Assembly (NCBI RefSeq): GCF_002335745.1
Contig: NZ_NIST01000001.1
Coordinates: 456,761-520,760, forward strand
DNA: 64,000 nucleotides
Direction: 5' to 3'
Source of the DNA: Evansella halocellulosilytica
GTDB lineage: Bacteria > Bacillota > Bacilli > Bacillales > Salisediminibacteriaceae
Position numbers and translations under genes: made by a program. Of this stretch, positions 26,151 through 35,458 are shown piece by piece (position 1 is the stretch's first letter; each line of letters opens with the position of its first letter). The notes beneath the pieces are model-generated. The model was not told where the DNA came from. It searched no databases and worked only from the letters and a program-made list of their open reading frames with translations.

Positions 26151-27094
26151 ACTTTTCGCTCCCTTAATAAAAGATACAAGAAGTAAACGCCACCGATAAA
26201 GTTCACAATAACACTTAACGTCGTGGAAAATGTGAAGACCCTTTCTACGATGAGTTGTCCTCCGACTAGTGCGATAATACTGATCATAATTGATGCAAGA
26301 ATCAACTGATGATGTCGATATGTCTTCATAAATTCATACGTTACATTCGCAACGAGCAAGCCAAGGAAGGTAATCGGCCCAACTAATGCCGTTGCAACAG
26401 ATACGAGAACCGCGATAATAAAAAGCATTCGTTTCACTACAAAGTGATAAGGAACACCAAGATTAATGGCGTGCTCTTTTCCTAAGGCAATCACATCTAA
26501 GTATTTGAAAAACCGATAAAAGTAACAACTTACTAAAATGATGACAACAATCGAAATCGTCAGAAGATCAGTATTCACATTGTTAAAGCTTGCAAACATT
26601 CGATTTTGAATTGACATAAATTCATTCGGATCAATTAACACTTGCATAAAAGTTGATAAGTTCGAAAATAACGTTCCGAGTACGAGCCCAATTAGTAGTA
26701 GAAAATAAATATTATTTTCTTCACTCGAGAAGAGCACTTTATAAAACAGGGCAGCAAACAAAATCATAAACCCTACAGAAATTAAAAAGTTAACATTCGC
26801 ATTGGTCATCGCAAAACTCATTGAACCGAACGTAAAAATAATGAACGTTTGGATGAGCATGTATAATGAGTCAAGTCCGATAATACTCGGTGTTAAAATG
26901 CGATTATTTGTGATCGTCTGGAAGATCACCGTTGAAAAAGCGATTGCCCCACCCGTAATGATAATCGCTAATACGTTAGAACCTCGTCTCGGTAGCACGT
27001 ATTCCCAGTTCCCGCTCGATTGGATTGTCATATATATAACCGTGACAGCTAATGCGATGATTGTGAGTATCGTTATTTTCGCTTTATAACCCAT
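26147..27094 (-). CDS. Siderophore ABC transporter permease (YclO-like)
   Basis: The 315-residue FecCD-family permease has about nine or ten membrane segments and the conserved GPITFLGLLVANV segment that contacts the ATPase. It overlaps both neighbours by a few bases, which indicates tight translational coupling in the operon. Confidence 0.9.
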   Translation of the reverse strand: MGYKAKITILTIIALAVTVIYMTIQSSGNWEYVLPRRGSNVLAIIITGGAIAFSTVIFQTITNNRILTPSIIGLDSLYMLIQTFIIFTFGSMSFAMTNANVNFLISVGFMILFAALFYKVLFSSEENNIYFLLLIGLVLGTLFSNLSTFMQVLIDPNEFMSIQNRMFASFNNVNTDLLTISIVVIILVSCYFYRFFKYLDVIALGKEHAINLGVPYHFVVKRMLFIIAVLVSVATALVGPITFLGLLVANVTYEFMKTYRHHQLILASIMISIIALVGGQLIVERVFTFSTTLSVIVNFIGGVYFLYLLLRERKV

Positions 27095-28037
27095 GTGACT
27101 TTCTCCTTAGAAGCATATAAAGAAATATTCCGCTGCCAATGACACCGACTGTCAAACCAATCGGAATTTCATACGGGTAGATGATAACCCTGCCTAATAT
27201 GTCACAGAAGAGAACAAAGACGGCCCCTAACAGTGCTGTATGAGGCAAATTTTTACGAATGTTATCTCCTTGAAAGATCGTTACGATGTTTGGAACGACA
27301 AGTCCGAGAAACGGAATGACACCGATTGTTAATATAACCGTCGACGTAATCATCGCCACAATGACTAACCCGAGGTTCACGACTTGTCGATAATTGAGCC
27401 CTAAGTTTTTTGCAAAGTCCTCTCCCATACCAGCGACCGTAAATTTATTGGCATAAAGATATGCAAGAAGAACGAGCGGTACACTAATATAAAGCAATTC
27501 ATAGCTTCCGGTCATCACCGTTGCAAAATTCCCTTGAAGCCAAGCTGAGATGTTTTGAATCAAATCGTGCTGGTAAGCGAAAAATGTCGTAATCGACCCG
27601 ATAATGTTCCCAAACATAATTCCTACAAGCGGTATGAAAATAGCATTTTTAAATTTTATTTTTTCTAGTATTTTCATAAAAATAAAGGTTCCGGCTAACG
27701 CAAATAAGAAAGCGACAAATACTCTCGTAAATGGACTAGCTGTTGAAAATACTAATAGTGAAACGAGAATGCCTAATCTTGCGGAATCCATTGTTCCCGC
27801 TGTCGTTGGAGAAACAAATTTATTCCTCGTCAGCTGCTGCATAATGAGACCACAAATACTCATACTTACCCCAGCAATAATAATACTGATGAGACGTGGC
27901 ACTCGACTGGTCCAGAATATGTTTGCCTGATGCTCACTCATATTGAACAGTTGCATCGGTGTTAATTCGGTGACACCAATAAATAATGATGTCACTGAAA
28001 AGATGATTAATAGAATAATTAAGTATTTAAGTTTCAT
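27084..28037 (-). CDS. Siderophore ABC transporter permease (YclN-like)
   Basis: The 317-residue FecCD-family permease is the first gene of the importer. The family segment FLGLVVPNIVT and the N-terminal RVPRLISIIIAGVSMSICG stretch are visible. No good Fur box is seen in the 238 bp immediately upstream. The nearest iron operators are in front of the haem monooxygenase gene (28628-28675), so read-through from there is a possibility. Confidence 0.9.
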   Translation of the reverse strand: MKLKYLIILLIIFSVTSLFIGVTELTPMQLFNMSEHQANIFWTSRVPRLISIIIAGVSMSICGLIMQQLTRNKFVSPTTAGTMDSARLGILVSLLVFSTASPFTRVFVAFLFALAGTFIFMKILEKIKFKNAIFIPLVGIMFGNIIGSITTFFAYQHDLIQNISAWLQGNFATVMTGSYELLYISVPLVLLAYLYANKFTVAGMGEDFAKNLGLNYRQVVNLGLVIVAMITSTVILTIGVIPFLGLVVPNIVTIFQGDNIRKNLPHTALLGAVFVLFCDILGRVIIYPYEIPIGLTVGVIGSGIFLYMLLRRKSHGL

Positions 28038-28275
28038 ACGTTTCCCCCGCCAACGACAAAATACAGCATCTGTTTCAAAAATCGAACCACCTTGTTCATC
28101 TCGTCTATGAAACTTTGATTGAGAAACAAGGTGTTATTTATTGAAGTTTTATTGAACATTCGAAGAAGTGAAAGGTGGTGACTCCCGCGAAAAGCGTCCG
28201 TCAATAACGGATTCGACGATCTAAAAGGTTCAATCTTTAAAAGTACAGCCTATTTAGATGGTGAATTCAATTATA

Positions 28276-28599
28276 TTAGGAAGCTGCTGCACCTTTAACT
28301 GCTTTAACTTCATATACTGATTGACTAGATTCAATAATATGTTCCGGCTTCGGCTTCCCTCGATTTTGCTTATGCATGTTCAAGTGATCGTCACTCTTCT
28401 CCCATTGCTTCCAATGCATTTCAGATTCCCAACGGATGAGAACGATTACTTCCTCTGCACCTCTTCGTTGTTTTTTTACTAACACACTTAAGTCAATGAA
28501 GCCGTCTTGGTTCTCAATTAGACCTTTGCCGCTAAATCGATCTACAACTAACTGAGAAGTACCTTCTTTGACAGTGATAGTCTTCGTCTGTACAAACAT
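28276..28599 (-). CDS. Haem-degrading monooxygenase, HmoA/IsdG type
   Basis: Starting at ATG 28599, preceded by a G-rich ribosome site, the protein has 107 residues and begins MFVQTKTITVKEG like B. subtilis HmoA. It carries the RFSGKGLIENQDGFI and VLIRWESEMHWKQWEKSDDH segments of the antibiotic-biosynthesis-monooxygenase fold. Such enzymes open haem to release iron in the cytosol. The longer frame upstream of this start is rejected because the promoter and two Fur boxes lie inside it. Siderophore-import genes lie downstream on the same strand. Confidence 0.85.
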   Translation of the reverse strand: MFVQTKTITVKEGTSQLVVDRFSGKGLIENQDGFIDLSVLVKKQRRGAEEVIVLIRWESEMHWKQWEKSDDHLNMHKQNRGKPKPEHIIESSQSVYEVKAVKGAAAS

Positions 28600-28627
28600 C
28601 GTTCCCCCCCATTTCATTCCAATTAAA

Positions 28628-28676
28628 TGATTATCATTCTCATTTAATGTTAATTGAAAGTGATTCTCATTGTCAA
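28628..28676 (-). promoter_or_regulatory. Two Fur boxes over the haem monooxygenase promoter
   Basis: On the + strand TGATTATCATTCTCA (28628-28642) and TGATTCTCATTGTCA (28661-28675) each fit the 7-1-7 Fur box with a few mismatches. A minus-strand TTGACA (28671-28676) overlaps one, and a TAACAT -10 lies between them at 18-nt spacing. Iron-replete Fur would block this promoter. Confidence 0.8.
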
Positions 28677-28792
28677 CAAGAAAAGTGGAAAGTTTTGCGT
28701 TTTCATTTTTAAAATAAGGGGTAAATCTGTTTGTTTTCTCATGCAATTCGTGAAAGAATATGAATATTGAATCGTAAAGGAATGAGAATGTC

Positions 28793-29983
28793 GTGAGTGA
28801 AATTCAATTAATCATTAAGCAAAAACACGCAAATAAATATAAATCTGGCTACCCGCTCCTTCTTAAAGATGCTATTGCCAATCCTGATTCATTAAAGGTA
28901 GAAGGGCAGCTGTTATACGTAACAGACGAATCTGGCAGCTTTCTTGGCCGTGGGTACTATGGCAGGCAAAACAAAGGGTACGGTTGGATCTTGTCACAAA
29001 AGCTAAATGAACAGATCGATGACCGTTTTTTTGAAAAAAAGCTAGCAAAGGCCTTGCAAAAAAGAACCCGTATATTTGATGATGTGAACACAACGGCCTT
29101 TCGTGTCTTTAACGGTGAAGGAGATGGCATCGGAGGAGTAACGATTGATAACTTTGACGGCTATTACCTTTTAAACTGGTACAGTGAAGGAATCTATTCG
29201 TTTAAACAGCAAGTCGTCCGAGCACTGGAGACGGTAACAGATTTTAAAGGCATTTATGAAAAAAAGCGGTTTAAAACAGGCGGCAAATACATAAATGATG
29301 ATGATTTTGTTACTGGTAAACGTGGAGAATTTCCACTCACCGTAAAAGAAAATGGGATAAACTTCGCTGTCTATTTAAACGAAGGAGCAATGGTGGGCGT
29401 ATTTCTTGATCAACGAGACGTCCGCCGTTCGATTCGTGATAAATATGCCAATGGAAAACGTGTCCTTAATACGTTTTCCTACACAGGTGCCTTTTCTGTC
29501 TTCGCTGTAATCGGCGGTGCTGAGAAAACAACGAGTGTCGACCTTGCAAACCGAAGCTACGAAAAAACAATCGAGCAATTTAGTATGAACAGCCTTGATT
29601 ACGAAGCACATGACATTGTTGTTCAAGATGTCTTTGATTACTATAACTACGCTGTGAAGAAAGGATTATCGTTCGACTTGGTCATTCTTGACCCACCAAG
29701 CTTTGCTCGTTCAAAAAAGAAAACGTTCAGTGCCGAGAAGGATTATAAAGATTTGTTAAAGCAAACGATTGCGATAACAGAGAAAAACGGGGTTATTGTT
29801 GCTTCAACGAACGCCGCTAAAGTCCCAATGGAGAAATTTAAACGTTTTATCGATCAAGCTTTTCACGAATCGGGAAATAAATATAAAGTGCTTGAAGAGC
29901 ATTCACTTCCAGAGGATTTTGTTGTCGCACCGCAATTTCCTGAGGGAGATTATTTAAAAGTCGTCTTTATACAGGTGCAATAG
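28793..29983 (+). CDS. RlmI-like SAM-dependent 23S rRNA cytosine methyltransferase (YwbD-like)
   Basis: The 396-residue cytosolic methyltransferase has an N-terminal PUA-like domain (about 1-80) and a Rossmann methyltransferase domain with the SAM motif VLNTFSYTGAFSV, then the catalytic-loop motif DLVILDPPSFARSKK. The family methylates C5 of a 23S rRNA cytosine. AAAGGAATGAG precedes a GTG start. It is divergent from the Fur-controlled gene and ends with a hairpin (30145-30178). Confidence 0.88.
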   Translation: MSEIQLIIKQKHANKYKSGYPLLLKDAIANPDSLKVEGQLLYVTDESGSFLGRGYYGRQNKGYGWILSQKLNEQIDDRFFEKKLAKALQKRTRIFDDVNTTAFRVFNGEGDGIGGVTIDNFDGYYLLNWYSEGIYSFKQQVVRALETVTDFKGIYEKKRFKTGGKYINDDDFVTGKRGEFPLTVKENGINFAVYLNEGAMVGVFLDQRDVRRSIRDKYANGKRVLNTFSYTGAFSVFAVIGGAEKTTSVDLANRSYEKTIEQFSMNSLDYEAHDIVVQDVFDYYNYAVKKGLSFDLVILDPPSFARSKKKTFSAEKDYKDLLKQTIAITEKNGVIVASTNAAKVPMEKFKRFIDQAFHESGNKYKVLEEHSLPEDFVVAPQFPEGDYLKVVFIQVQ

Positions 29984-30144
29984 GCTTGTCGTATGAAGTG
30001 GCTAGAGCAATCTGCCTTAATAAGAAAAGCGGAAGGCGTCCGCCTATCGGCAAAAAGCGCTGCCTCTTCCTCTTCTAGTATCACTTTGAAGCTAGATCCG
30101 TAAACCCGGCAATACGCCACGTTCTGTGGCATGCCCAGCACGAA

Positions 30145-30178
30145 GAAAATGCCTCCTGTATAAAGGGGGGGCATTTTC
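30145..30178. terminator. Terminator of the RlmI-like gene
   Basis: GAAAATGCCTCC and GGGGGGGCATTTTC pair closely, followed by CCTGTT on + and CTTCG on -. It lies about 160 nt past the stop codon. Confidence 0.55.
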
Positions 30179-30226
30179 CTGTTATACGCATCTAAAGGTT
30201 ATATTTTTTCCAAACTAATTTAGAAG

Positions 30227-30628
30227 TTAAAATGCTAGATCTTCTTGATCCACGTTTAGTTCAATCAAGTTACCATCTGGGTCAGCACAGAAAATTTGTG
30301 CAAATCCACTTTTTCCGTGTCGTTTTTCAAGGATTTCAACTTCATTCTGTTCTAACCATTTAAGAACGTCAAAGTAGTTCTGAACTCTCAAGGCAAAGTG
30401 TCCTTCCCTGCTGGATAAGCTTTTATCCTGTCGAATAGTCTGTGATGAGGGGGCGACGATCAAGTGGAGTTGCTGTCCCTCTATGTCATACCAAGCACCA
30501 GGAAAATCAAAATCAGGACGCGGGATTTCTTTTAAACATAAAGTTTTCCCATAGAACTCTTTTGCCCTTTCTAAATCTGTAACAGTAAGACTCACATGAT
30601 GGAGGCATTTATATTTAATCATAATCAT
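30227..30628 (-). CDS. VOC (glyoxalase/dioxygenase) family protein
   Basis: The 133-residue protein has two betaalphabetabetabeta repeats: HHVSLTVTDLERAKEFYG at the start and EGHFALRVQNYFDVLKWL in the middle, ending with FCADPDGNLIELN. The residues His (start), His in HFAL and Glu in LIELN are placed as VOC metal ligands. The substrate is unknown; fosfomycin-type or ring-cleavage activity cannot be told. GAAGAGGG precedes tandem ATG codons. It is monocistronic. Confidence 0.85.
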   Translation of the reverse strand: MIMIKYKCLHHVSLTVTDLERAKEFYGKTLCLKEIPRPDFDFPGAWYDIEGQQLHLIVAPSSQTIRQDKSLSSREGHFALRVQNYFDVLKWLEQNEVEILEKRHGKSGFAQIFCADPDGNLIELNVDQEDLAF

Positions 30629-30730
30629 CCCTCTTCCCTTTCAATTATTTTTGGCCTTCGTTGTTTTGTAAATCAAATGTACACAATGAAACACGACTCA
30701 ACCTCTTAATCGGGGAAATAAAACAATTCG

Positions 30731-30772
30731 GTAACGAGATCAATAACTTTTTTAACTTTATTGCTCCGTTAC
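30731..30772. repeat. Intergenic inverted repeat
   Basis: GTAACGAGATCAATAA and TTATTGCTCCGTTAC pair imperfectly in the gap upstream of the VOC gene. It could be a terminator relic. No gene accounts for it. Confidence 0.4.
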
Positions 30773-30866
30773 TTTAAGTTCTTTTCATCATAACTCACAA
30801 TCTCTAACCTAATTTTAGCATATTTCTCTATCTTTATTGATTACCCGTATAGAGGTGATAAGCTGG

Positions 30867-31131
30867 GTTGCGCCTAAACTTGGAGAAGTTGCGTTCATTC
30901 GAAGTGAAGTTGCGTCTAAACTAAGAGAAGTTGCGTTCATTCGAAGTGAAGTTGCGCCTAAACTAAGAGAAGTTGCGTTCATTCGAAGTGAAGTTACGTC
31001 TAAACTAAGAGAAGTTGCGTTCATTCGAAGTGAAGTTGCGCCTAAACTAAGAGAAGTTGCGTTCATTCGAAGTGAAGTTACGTCTAAACTAAGAGAAGTT
31101 GCGTTCATTCGAAGTGAAGTTGCGCCTAAAC
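30867..31131. repeat. 42-bp tandem repeat, six units plus a partial seventh
   Basis: Each unit consists of two related 21-mers beginning GTTGCG: one ends CTAAACTAAGAGAA and the other TTCATTCGAAGTGAA. Units alternate between GTTGCGCCTAAAC and GTTACGTCTAAAC (or GTTGCG) variants, so there is also an 84-bp higher-order period. Because the unit is a multiple of three, long frames stay open on both strands (14-residue periodic peptides), but no ribosome site or start signal supports translation. Confidence 0.9.
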
Positions 31132-31201
31132 AGTATTACACCCCATAAAGGTTTATATTCACACGGGCAAAGCATGTGGTTACTAAGAATGTAATAAATA
31201 A

Positions 31202-31244
31202 CGACCTGTGACTGCTAATTTCATAATTAGTCGATCACAGGTCG
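31202..31244 (-). terminator. Terminator downstream of aceA
   Basis: CGACCTGTGA and TCACAGGTCG pair, with an inner CTAATT/AATTAG stem. T-rich sequence follows on both strands. Confidence 0.7.
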
Positions 31245-31373
31245 ATCAGTTATTTTTAAAGCATGGAAATTGAGTCAATTTGTATCGTTTAAATCATACA
31301 TAATTGAACGATCTAATGAGAATAAAAAACCTAATTAAATAACCAAATCAACTCCATTCACTTCCACACCCTC

Positions 31374-32657
31374 CTATGCTTTTTGGAATTGTTCTTCTTC
31401 GGTAGAATTTTTTAACGCTAATGTAGAGGATGAACCACCTGAAATTGCTTGAGATACTTCATCAAAATAGCCCGTGCCGACTTCGCGCTGGTGTCTCGTT
31501 GCTGTATACCCGTCACTCTCTGAAGAAAACTCAGCTTGCTGGAGCTTGGAGTAAGCTGCCATTCCTTGATCTTTATAGTCTAATGCAAGTTCGAACATGC
31601 TGTGGTTGAGTGCATGGAATCCGGCAAGAGTGACGAATTGGAATTTATAACCCATTTCCCCTAACTCTTTTTGGAATTCGGCAATCGTTTGTTCATCAAG
31701 CTTCTTTTTCCAATTAAATGAAGGTGAACAATTATAAGCAAGCAACTTTCCTGGGTATTTTTTATGGATCGCATCTGCAAATTTTTTCGCTTCTTCAAGA
31801 TTTGGTTCACTCGTCTCGCACCAAAGTAAGTCTGCATAAGGAGCATAAGCGAGTCCTCTCGATATTGCTTGTTCAAGTCCTGGTTTCGTACGATAAAAGC
31901 CTTCTGAAGTTCGTTCTCCGGTTAAAAATGAGTGGTCATACGGATCAACGTCACTCGTGAGCAAGTTCGCTGCATTCGCATCTGTTCTTGCGATAATGAC
32001 AGTCGGTACATTCATCACATCAGCAGCCAGTCGAGCAGCAATTAAGTTTCGGACCGCTGTTTGCGTCGGCTGTAGTACTTTCCCGCCTAAATGGCCGCAC
32101 TTCTTTTCTGATGATAATTGATCTTCCAGATGAACACCAGCTGCTCCAGCTTCAATCATCGCTTTTGTTAGTTCAAATACATTAAGCGGTCCGCCAAATC
32201 CTGCTTCCATATCTGCAACGATTGGGGCAAACCAGTTTGTATCACCTGTTCCTTCGACTTGCTGAATTTGATCTGCCCGCTGAAATGTTTGGTTGATTCT
32301 TCGCACGACTTGAGGCACACTGTTTGCCGGGTAAAGACTTTGATCAGGATACATTTGACCTGCTAAATTCGCATCTGCGGCAACTTGCCAACCGCTTAAA
32401 TAGATCGCTTTTAAACCTGCTTTCACTTGCTGCATCGCCTGATTTCCAGTAAGTGCACCTAATGCAGCGATATAATCTTCGGTTTTCATTAAGTTCCACA
32501 GTCGTTCTGCTCCCATACGTGCTAGTGTCTGCTCGACAATGACAGACCCGCGAAGGTTGACGACATCTTCACCGCTGTACGGTCTTTCTACACCTTTCCA
32601 GCGCTCCTCCTCCCACGATTGCTCAACCTTCTTCATTTGTTCTTCACGATTTCTCAT
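31374..32657 (-). CDS. aceA: Isocitrate lyase
   Basis: This enzyme splits isocitrate into glyoxylate and succinate, the first step of the glyoxylate shunt used on acetate or fatty acids. The 427-residue protein carries the catalytic loop KKCGH at 185-189 and the family motifs [15 protein letters not shown] and [22 protein letters not shown] precedes ATG. It is the last gene of a cluster with malate synthase G and a small protein, and has its own upstream palindrome (32706-32719). Confidence 0.97.
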   Translation of the reverse strand: MRNREEQMKKVEQSWEEERWKGVERPYSGEDVVNLRGSVIVEQTLARMGAERLWNLMKTEDYIAALGALTGNQAMQQVKAGLKAIYLSGWQVAADANLAGQMYPDQSLYPANSVPQVVRRINQTFQRADQIQQVEGTGDTNWFAPIVADMEAGFGGPLNVFELTKAMIEAGAAGVHLEDQLSSEKKCGHLGGKVLQPTQTAVRNLIAARLAADVMNVPTVIIARTDANAANLLTSDVDPYDHSFLTGERTSEGFYRTKPGLEQAISRGLAYAPYADLLWCETSEPNLEEAKKFADAIHKKYPGKLLAYNCSPSFNWKKKLDEQTIAEFQKELGEMGYKFQFVTLAGFHALNHSMFELALDYKDQGMAAYSKLQQAEFSSESDGYTATRHQREVGTGYFDEVSQAISGGSSSTLALKNSTEEEQFQKA

Positions 32658-32705
32658 CGATTATTCCCCTTTCTAATGTTTTATTACAATTATCGTTATA
32701 TCATT

Positions 32706-32719
32706 TTGTTATATAACAA
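32706..32719 (-). promoter_or_regulatory. Palindromic operator candidate upstream of aceA
   Basis: TTGTTATATAACAA is a perfect 14-bp palindrome between the small gene and aceA. A 13/14 match (TTATTATATAACAA) overlaps the glcB promoter at 35429-35442. Confidence 0.45.
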
Positions 32720-32732
32720 TATATCTAAAAAA

Positions 32733-33029
32733 TTACTCTAAATACGCACAGCACTCCATAGCCGCTTTTTCATCATCGTATTCCATGCCGCACGCTCTAC
32801 AAATATTTTCGACGGTCGGTTCTTCTGGTAAGCGGAAAATAACGACGTCATTAACTCCTTTCGATTCTACATTCATACTGCCCCATTCATCCGTTGCTAG
32901 ATGCAGCAGCTGGTCACCATAAATAAATACCGTTTCATTGAGATCTTCTTCTGTTTTTCCTGCACGGAACTTTTGTTTTACCCAACGATCGATTAACTGT
33001 TCAGCCGTCGTCATTTGCTTTGTGTTCAA
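32733..33029 (-). CDS. Small cysteine-rich protein between glcB and aceA, function unknown
   Basis: A TTG start at 33029 is preferred because GGAAAGGGTG lies 6 nt upstream; an in-frame ATG lies 18 nt earlier without a ribosome site. The product has about 98 residues, is soluble and acidic, and ends in CRACGMEYDDEKAAMECCAYLE-like sequence with five cysteines (CxxC plus CC) that could bind zinc. No family was recognised. Its position inside the glyoxylate-shunt cluster suggests a role in regulating or assisting it, which is inference only. Confidence 0.75.
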   Translation of the reverse strand: MNTKQMTTAEQLIDRWVKQKFRAGKTEEDLNETVFIYGDQLLHLATDEWGSMNVESKGVNDVVIFRLPEEPTVENICRACGMEYDDEKAAMECCAYLE

Positions 33030-33070
33030 CGTAAACACCCTTTCCATTTAATTTATCTTCTTTGAAACAT

Positions 33071-33201
33071 ATTTTTTTAAAGTCTGGAAAAAATCACTTT
33101 TGTTTCTCGGTGATTCACGCTTTAACATCATACGCTCCGCGACTCAAAACCTCGTCACATTGTTCTACTTGGTTCTTGTTGTCCTTCTTTTTTGAACAAG
33201 C
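33071..33201. repeat. Dispersed repeat, copy A (overlaps the glcB 3' end)
   Basis: About 130 bp share clear similarity with 44845-44989, including CATACGCTCCGC, ACTCAAAAC and TTGTCCT-CTTTTTGAACA blocks. The ends are TTTTTAAAGTC and CTTTTTTGAACA, an imperfect inverted pair. The last 15 or so codons of glcB fall inside it. Confidence 0.75.
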
Positions 33202-35362
33202 TCTTATACTCTCGCCTTCTTCGATGAAGAATCGGCTCGGTATACCCATTAGGCTGTTCTTTTCCGTCCAACACTAACTCTAATGCTGCTTGAAATGCTA
33301 CAGACTCTTCGAAACGATTGGACATCGGTACGTAATATGGGTCATGAGCATTTTGTTCATCAACAACTCTCGCCATTTCCTTCATTGTGTCAATTACCTG
33401 TTCCTCTGAACAGATTTGGTGATATAACCAATTCGAAATATGCTGGCTTGATATGCGTAACGTTGCCCGATCTTCCATTAGTCCGATACCGTCAAGGTTC
33501 GGAACCTTTGAACAACCAATTCCGTGCTCTACCCAGCGGACGACGTAGCCAAGGATACTTTGGGCGTTCGTTTCAAGTTCTTGTTGTACTTCTTCCCTTG
33601 ACCATGAAGGATCGATTTCGACCGGAACATGCAATAATTCTTGTAAGTAGTCAGTTTGATTTTTCCTTATGCTTTCTTGAACTGCATCAACAATGACTTG
33701 GTGATAGTGCAGTACATGTAACGTCGCTGCAGTCGGGGACGGTACCCAAGCTGTATTCCCTCCAGCGATTAAATGACCGATTTTTTGATCCATCATTGCC
33801 TTCATTTCATTCGGCATCGGCCACATCCCTTTGCCAATTTGTCCTTGTTCATTCAACTTAGACGCGAGGCCAGTTTGAACATTTGATTTTTCATAGGCGT
33901 TGAGCCATGTTGATGATTTCATATCACTTTTGCGCACCATTGGTCCTGCATAAAACGAGGAGTGAATTTCATCCCCAGTGCGGTCCAAAAATCCTGTATT
34001 AATGAAAAAAATACGGTCTTTCACCTTGAAAATACATTGTTTTAAATTTAGCGATGTTCTCCGTTCTTCATCCATTACACCGATTTTCAATGTATGTTTT
34101 GCCAAACCTAACAATTGTTCTACCCGCTCAAACAATGTATTTGCAAAAGCGACCTCTTCAGATCCGTGCATTTTCGGCTTTACGATATATACAGATCCAT
34201 TTTGCGAGTTTTTAAACCGGCCATTACTAAGCAAATCATGTTTGGCAATTAAACTTGTGACCACTGTATCAATAATTCCTTCAGGCATTTCTTCACCAGA
34301 GTCATTTAAGATGAGGTCTGTTTTCATTAAATGACCGACATTACGTACGAGAAGCAGCGAACGTCCTGATAATATCAGTCGCTCTCCTGTTGCAGTCGTG
34401 TACTCGCGATTTTCGTTCAAGGAGCGATCAACAGTTTGATTGCCTTTTTTAAACTGGACTGATAGCGTCCCTTTCATCAGACCTAGCCAATTACGGTAAA
34501 CGTCAACTTTATCTTCTGCATCGACTGCTGTAACAGAGTCTTCGAAGTCGATAATTGTTGATAGAGCTGATTCGATGACAACATCTTTTACACCTGCACT
34601 GTCAGCCTTACCAATTGGATGCTCCCGGTCAATTTGAATGTCAATATGCAGCCCGTTATGTTTGAGAAGGATCGAAGTTGGAGACTTTTCTGTCCCACAA
34701 TAGCCGATAAATTGTCCTGGAATCTGCAGCTCGGTTAGTTCTCCTCCACTTCGTTCTACTAAAAGCTGTTGATTTGAAACAATGAAATGAACAGCATCAA
34801 GGTGACTTCCTTTTTTCAATGGAATAAACTCATCGAGACACTTTTTCGCGTATTGAACAACTTTCTCTCCACGCATCGGATTGTACTTATCTGTTTTTAT
34901 CTGAGCGCCTTCTGTTTCATCAATAACATCTGTACCATATAAGGCATCATACAAGCTCCCCCATCGTGAATTTGCTGCATTAATCGCATACCTCGCATTA
35001 TTTGCTGGAACAACGAGCTGTGGTCCTGCTTGCTTCGTCAACTCATCATCGAGGTTTTCTGTGCCAATCTTAAAATTGCCGATCTCGTCCTCTAAATATC
35101 GAATCTCTTTTAAAAACTGGACGTAATCGTCTGTATGACCGGAACTTTTATGTCTCATATTCCAGTCGTTTAATTTTTGCTGAATCTCCCCTCTTTTCTT
35201 TAATAGGCGTTCATTTTCAGGTGTCAATTCTTCAAGCAACGTTTGTAATCCTTGCCAAAATGAATGAGAGTCAATATCTGTCTTTGGAAGTACGTCATTT
35301 TCAATAAATGTAAACAACTGCTCGGCTACATGGATGGTACCGACTTTCACATAGCTATCCAT
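33155..35362 (-). CDS. glcB: Malate synthase G
   Basis: The 735-residue enzyme condenses glyoxylate with acetyl-CoA to malate, closing the glyoxylate shunt. It is the long G isoform: NNARYAINAANSRWGSLYDALYGTD near residue 120, the QVVIESALSTI..DFEDSV region, the GLNCGVGDGIGL-like stretch and the C-terminal NGYTEPILH motif. GGAGGAGGG precedes ATG. The last residues (KKEGQQEPSRTM) are encoded within a dispersed repeat and look like a late extension. It is the first gene of glcB - small ORF - aceA. Bacillus species with a shunt often use the A isoform, so the G form is notable. Confidence 0.95.
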   Translation of the reverse strand: MDSYVKVGTIHVAEQLFTFIENDVLPKTDIDSHSFWQGLQTLLEELTPENERLLKKRGEIQQKLNDWNMRHKSSGHTDDYVQFLKEIRYLEDEIGNFKIGTENLDDELTKQAGPQLVVPANNARYAINAANSRWGSLYDALYGTDVIDETEGAQIKTDKYNPMRGEKVVQYAKKCLDEFIPLKKGSHLDAVHFIVSNQQLLVERSGGELTELQIPGQFIGYCGTEKSPTSILLKHNGLHIDIQIDREHPIGKADSAGVKDVVIESALSTIIDFEDSVTAVDAEDKVDVYRNWLGLMKGTLSVQFKKGNQTVDRSLNENREYTTATGERLILSGRSLLLVRNVGHLMKTDLILNDSGEEMPEGIIDTVVTSLIAKHDLLSNGRFKNSQNGSVYIVKPKMHGSEEVAFANTLFERVEQLLGLAKHTLKIGVMDEERRTSLNLKQCIFKVKDRIFFINTGFLDRTGDEIHSSFYAGPMVRKSDMKSSTWLNAYEKSNVQTGLASKLNEQGQIGKGMWPMPNEMKAMMDQKIGHLIAGGNTAWVPSPTAATLHVLHYHQVIVDAVQESIRKNQTDYLQELLHVPVEIDPSWSREEVQQELETNAQSILGYVVRWVEHGIGCSKVPNLDGIGLMEDRATLRISSQHISNWLYHQICSEEQVIDTMKEMARVVDEQNAHDPYYVPMSNRFEESVAFQAALELVLDGKEQPNGYTEPILHRRRREYKSLFKKEGQQEPSRTM

Positions 35363-35397
35363 CCTTTCCCTCCTCCATTAAAAGTTTGAATTCTTTT

Positions 35398-35458
35398 TTG
35401 TAATACAACAGTATTAATTTTTCTTAATTTATTATATAACAATTATTGGATAATGCAA
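35398..35458 (-). promoter_or_regulatory. Promoter and operator region of glcB
   Basis: Minus-strand TTGCAT (35453-35458) and TATAAT (35431-35436) are 16 nt apart. TTATTATATAACAA (35429-35442) overlaps the -10 and nearly equals the palindrome ahead of aceA. A second short palindrome, TTGTA-A-TACAA, lies at 35398-35408 in the leader. Confidence 0.5.

Noticed and set aside
28038-28275. Fur box directly before the siderophore permease gene
   Set aside because: Only weak AT-rich matches were seen; a CACCTTGTT/AACAAGGTG inverted pair there is not a Fur site.
28600-28746. Longer N-terminus of the haem monooxygenase
   Set aside because: The promoter and both Fur boxes lie inside this stretch, and the family begins at MFVQ.
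30867-31131. CRISPR array
   Set aside because: Units are contiguous and nearly identical with no unique spacers and no cas genes nearby.
30815-31148. Overlapping long frames on both strands across the 42-bp repeat
   Set aside because: They arise because the unit length is a multiple of three; no ribosome site or start context supports either, and the peptide is purely periodic.
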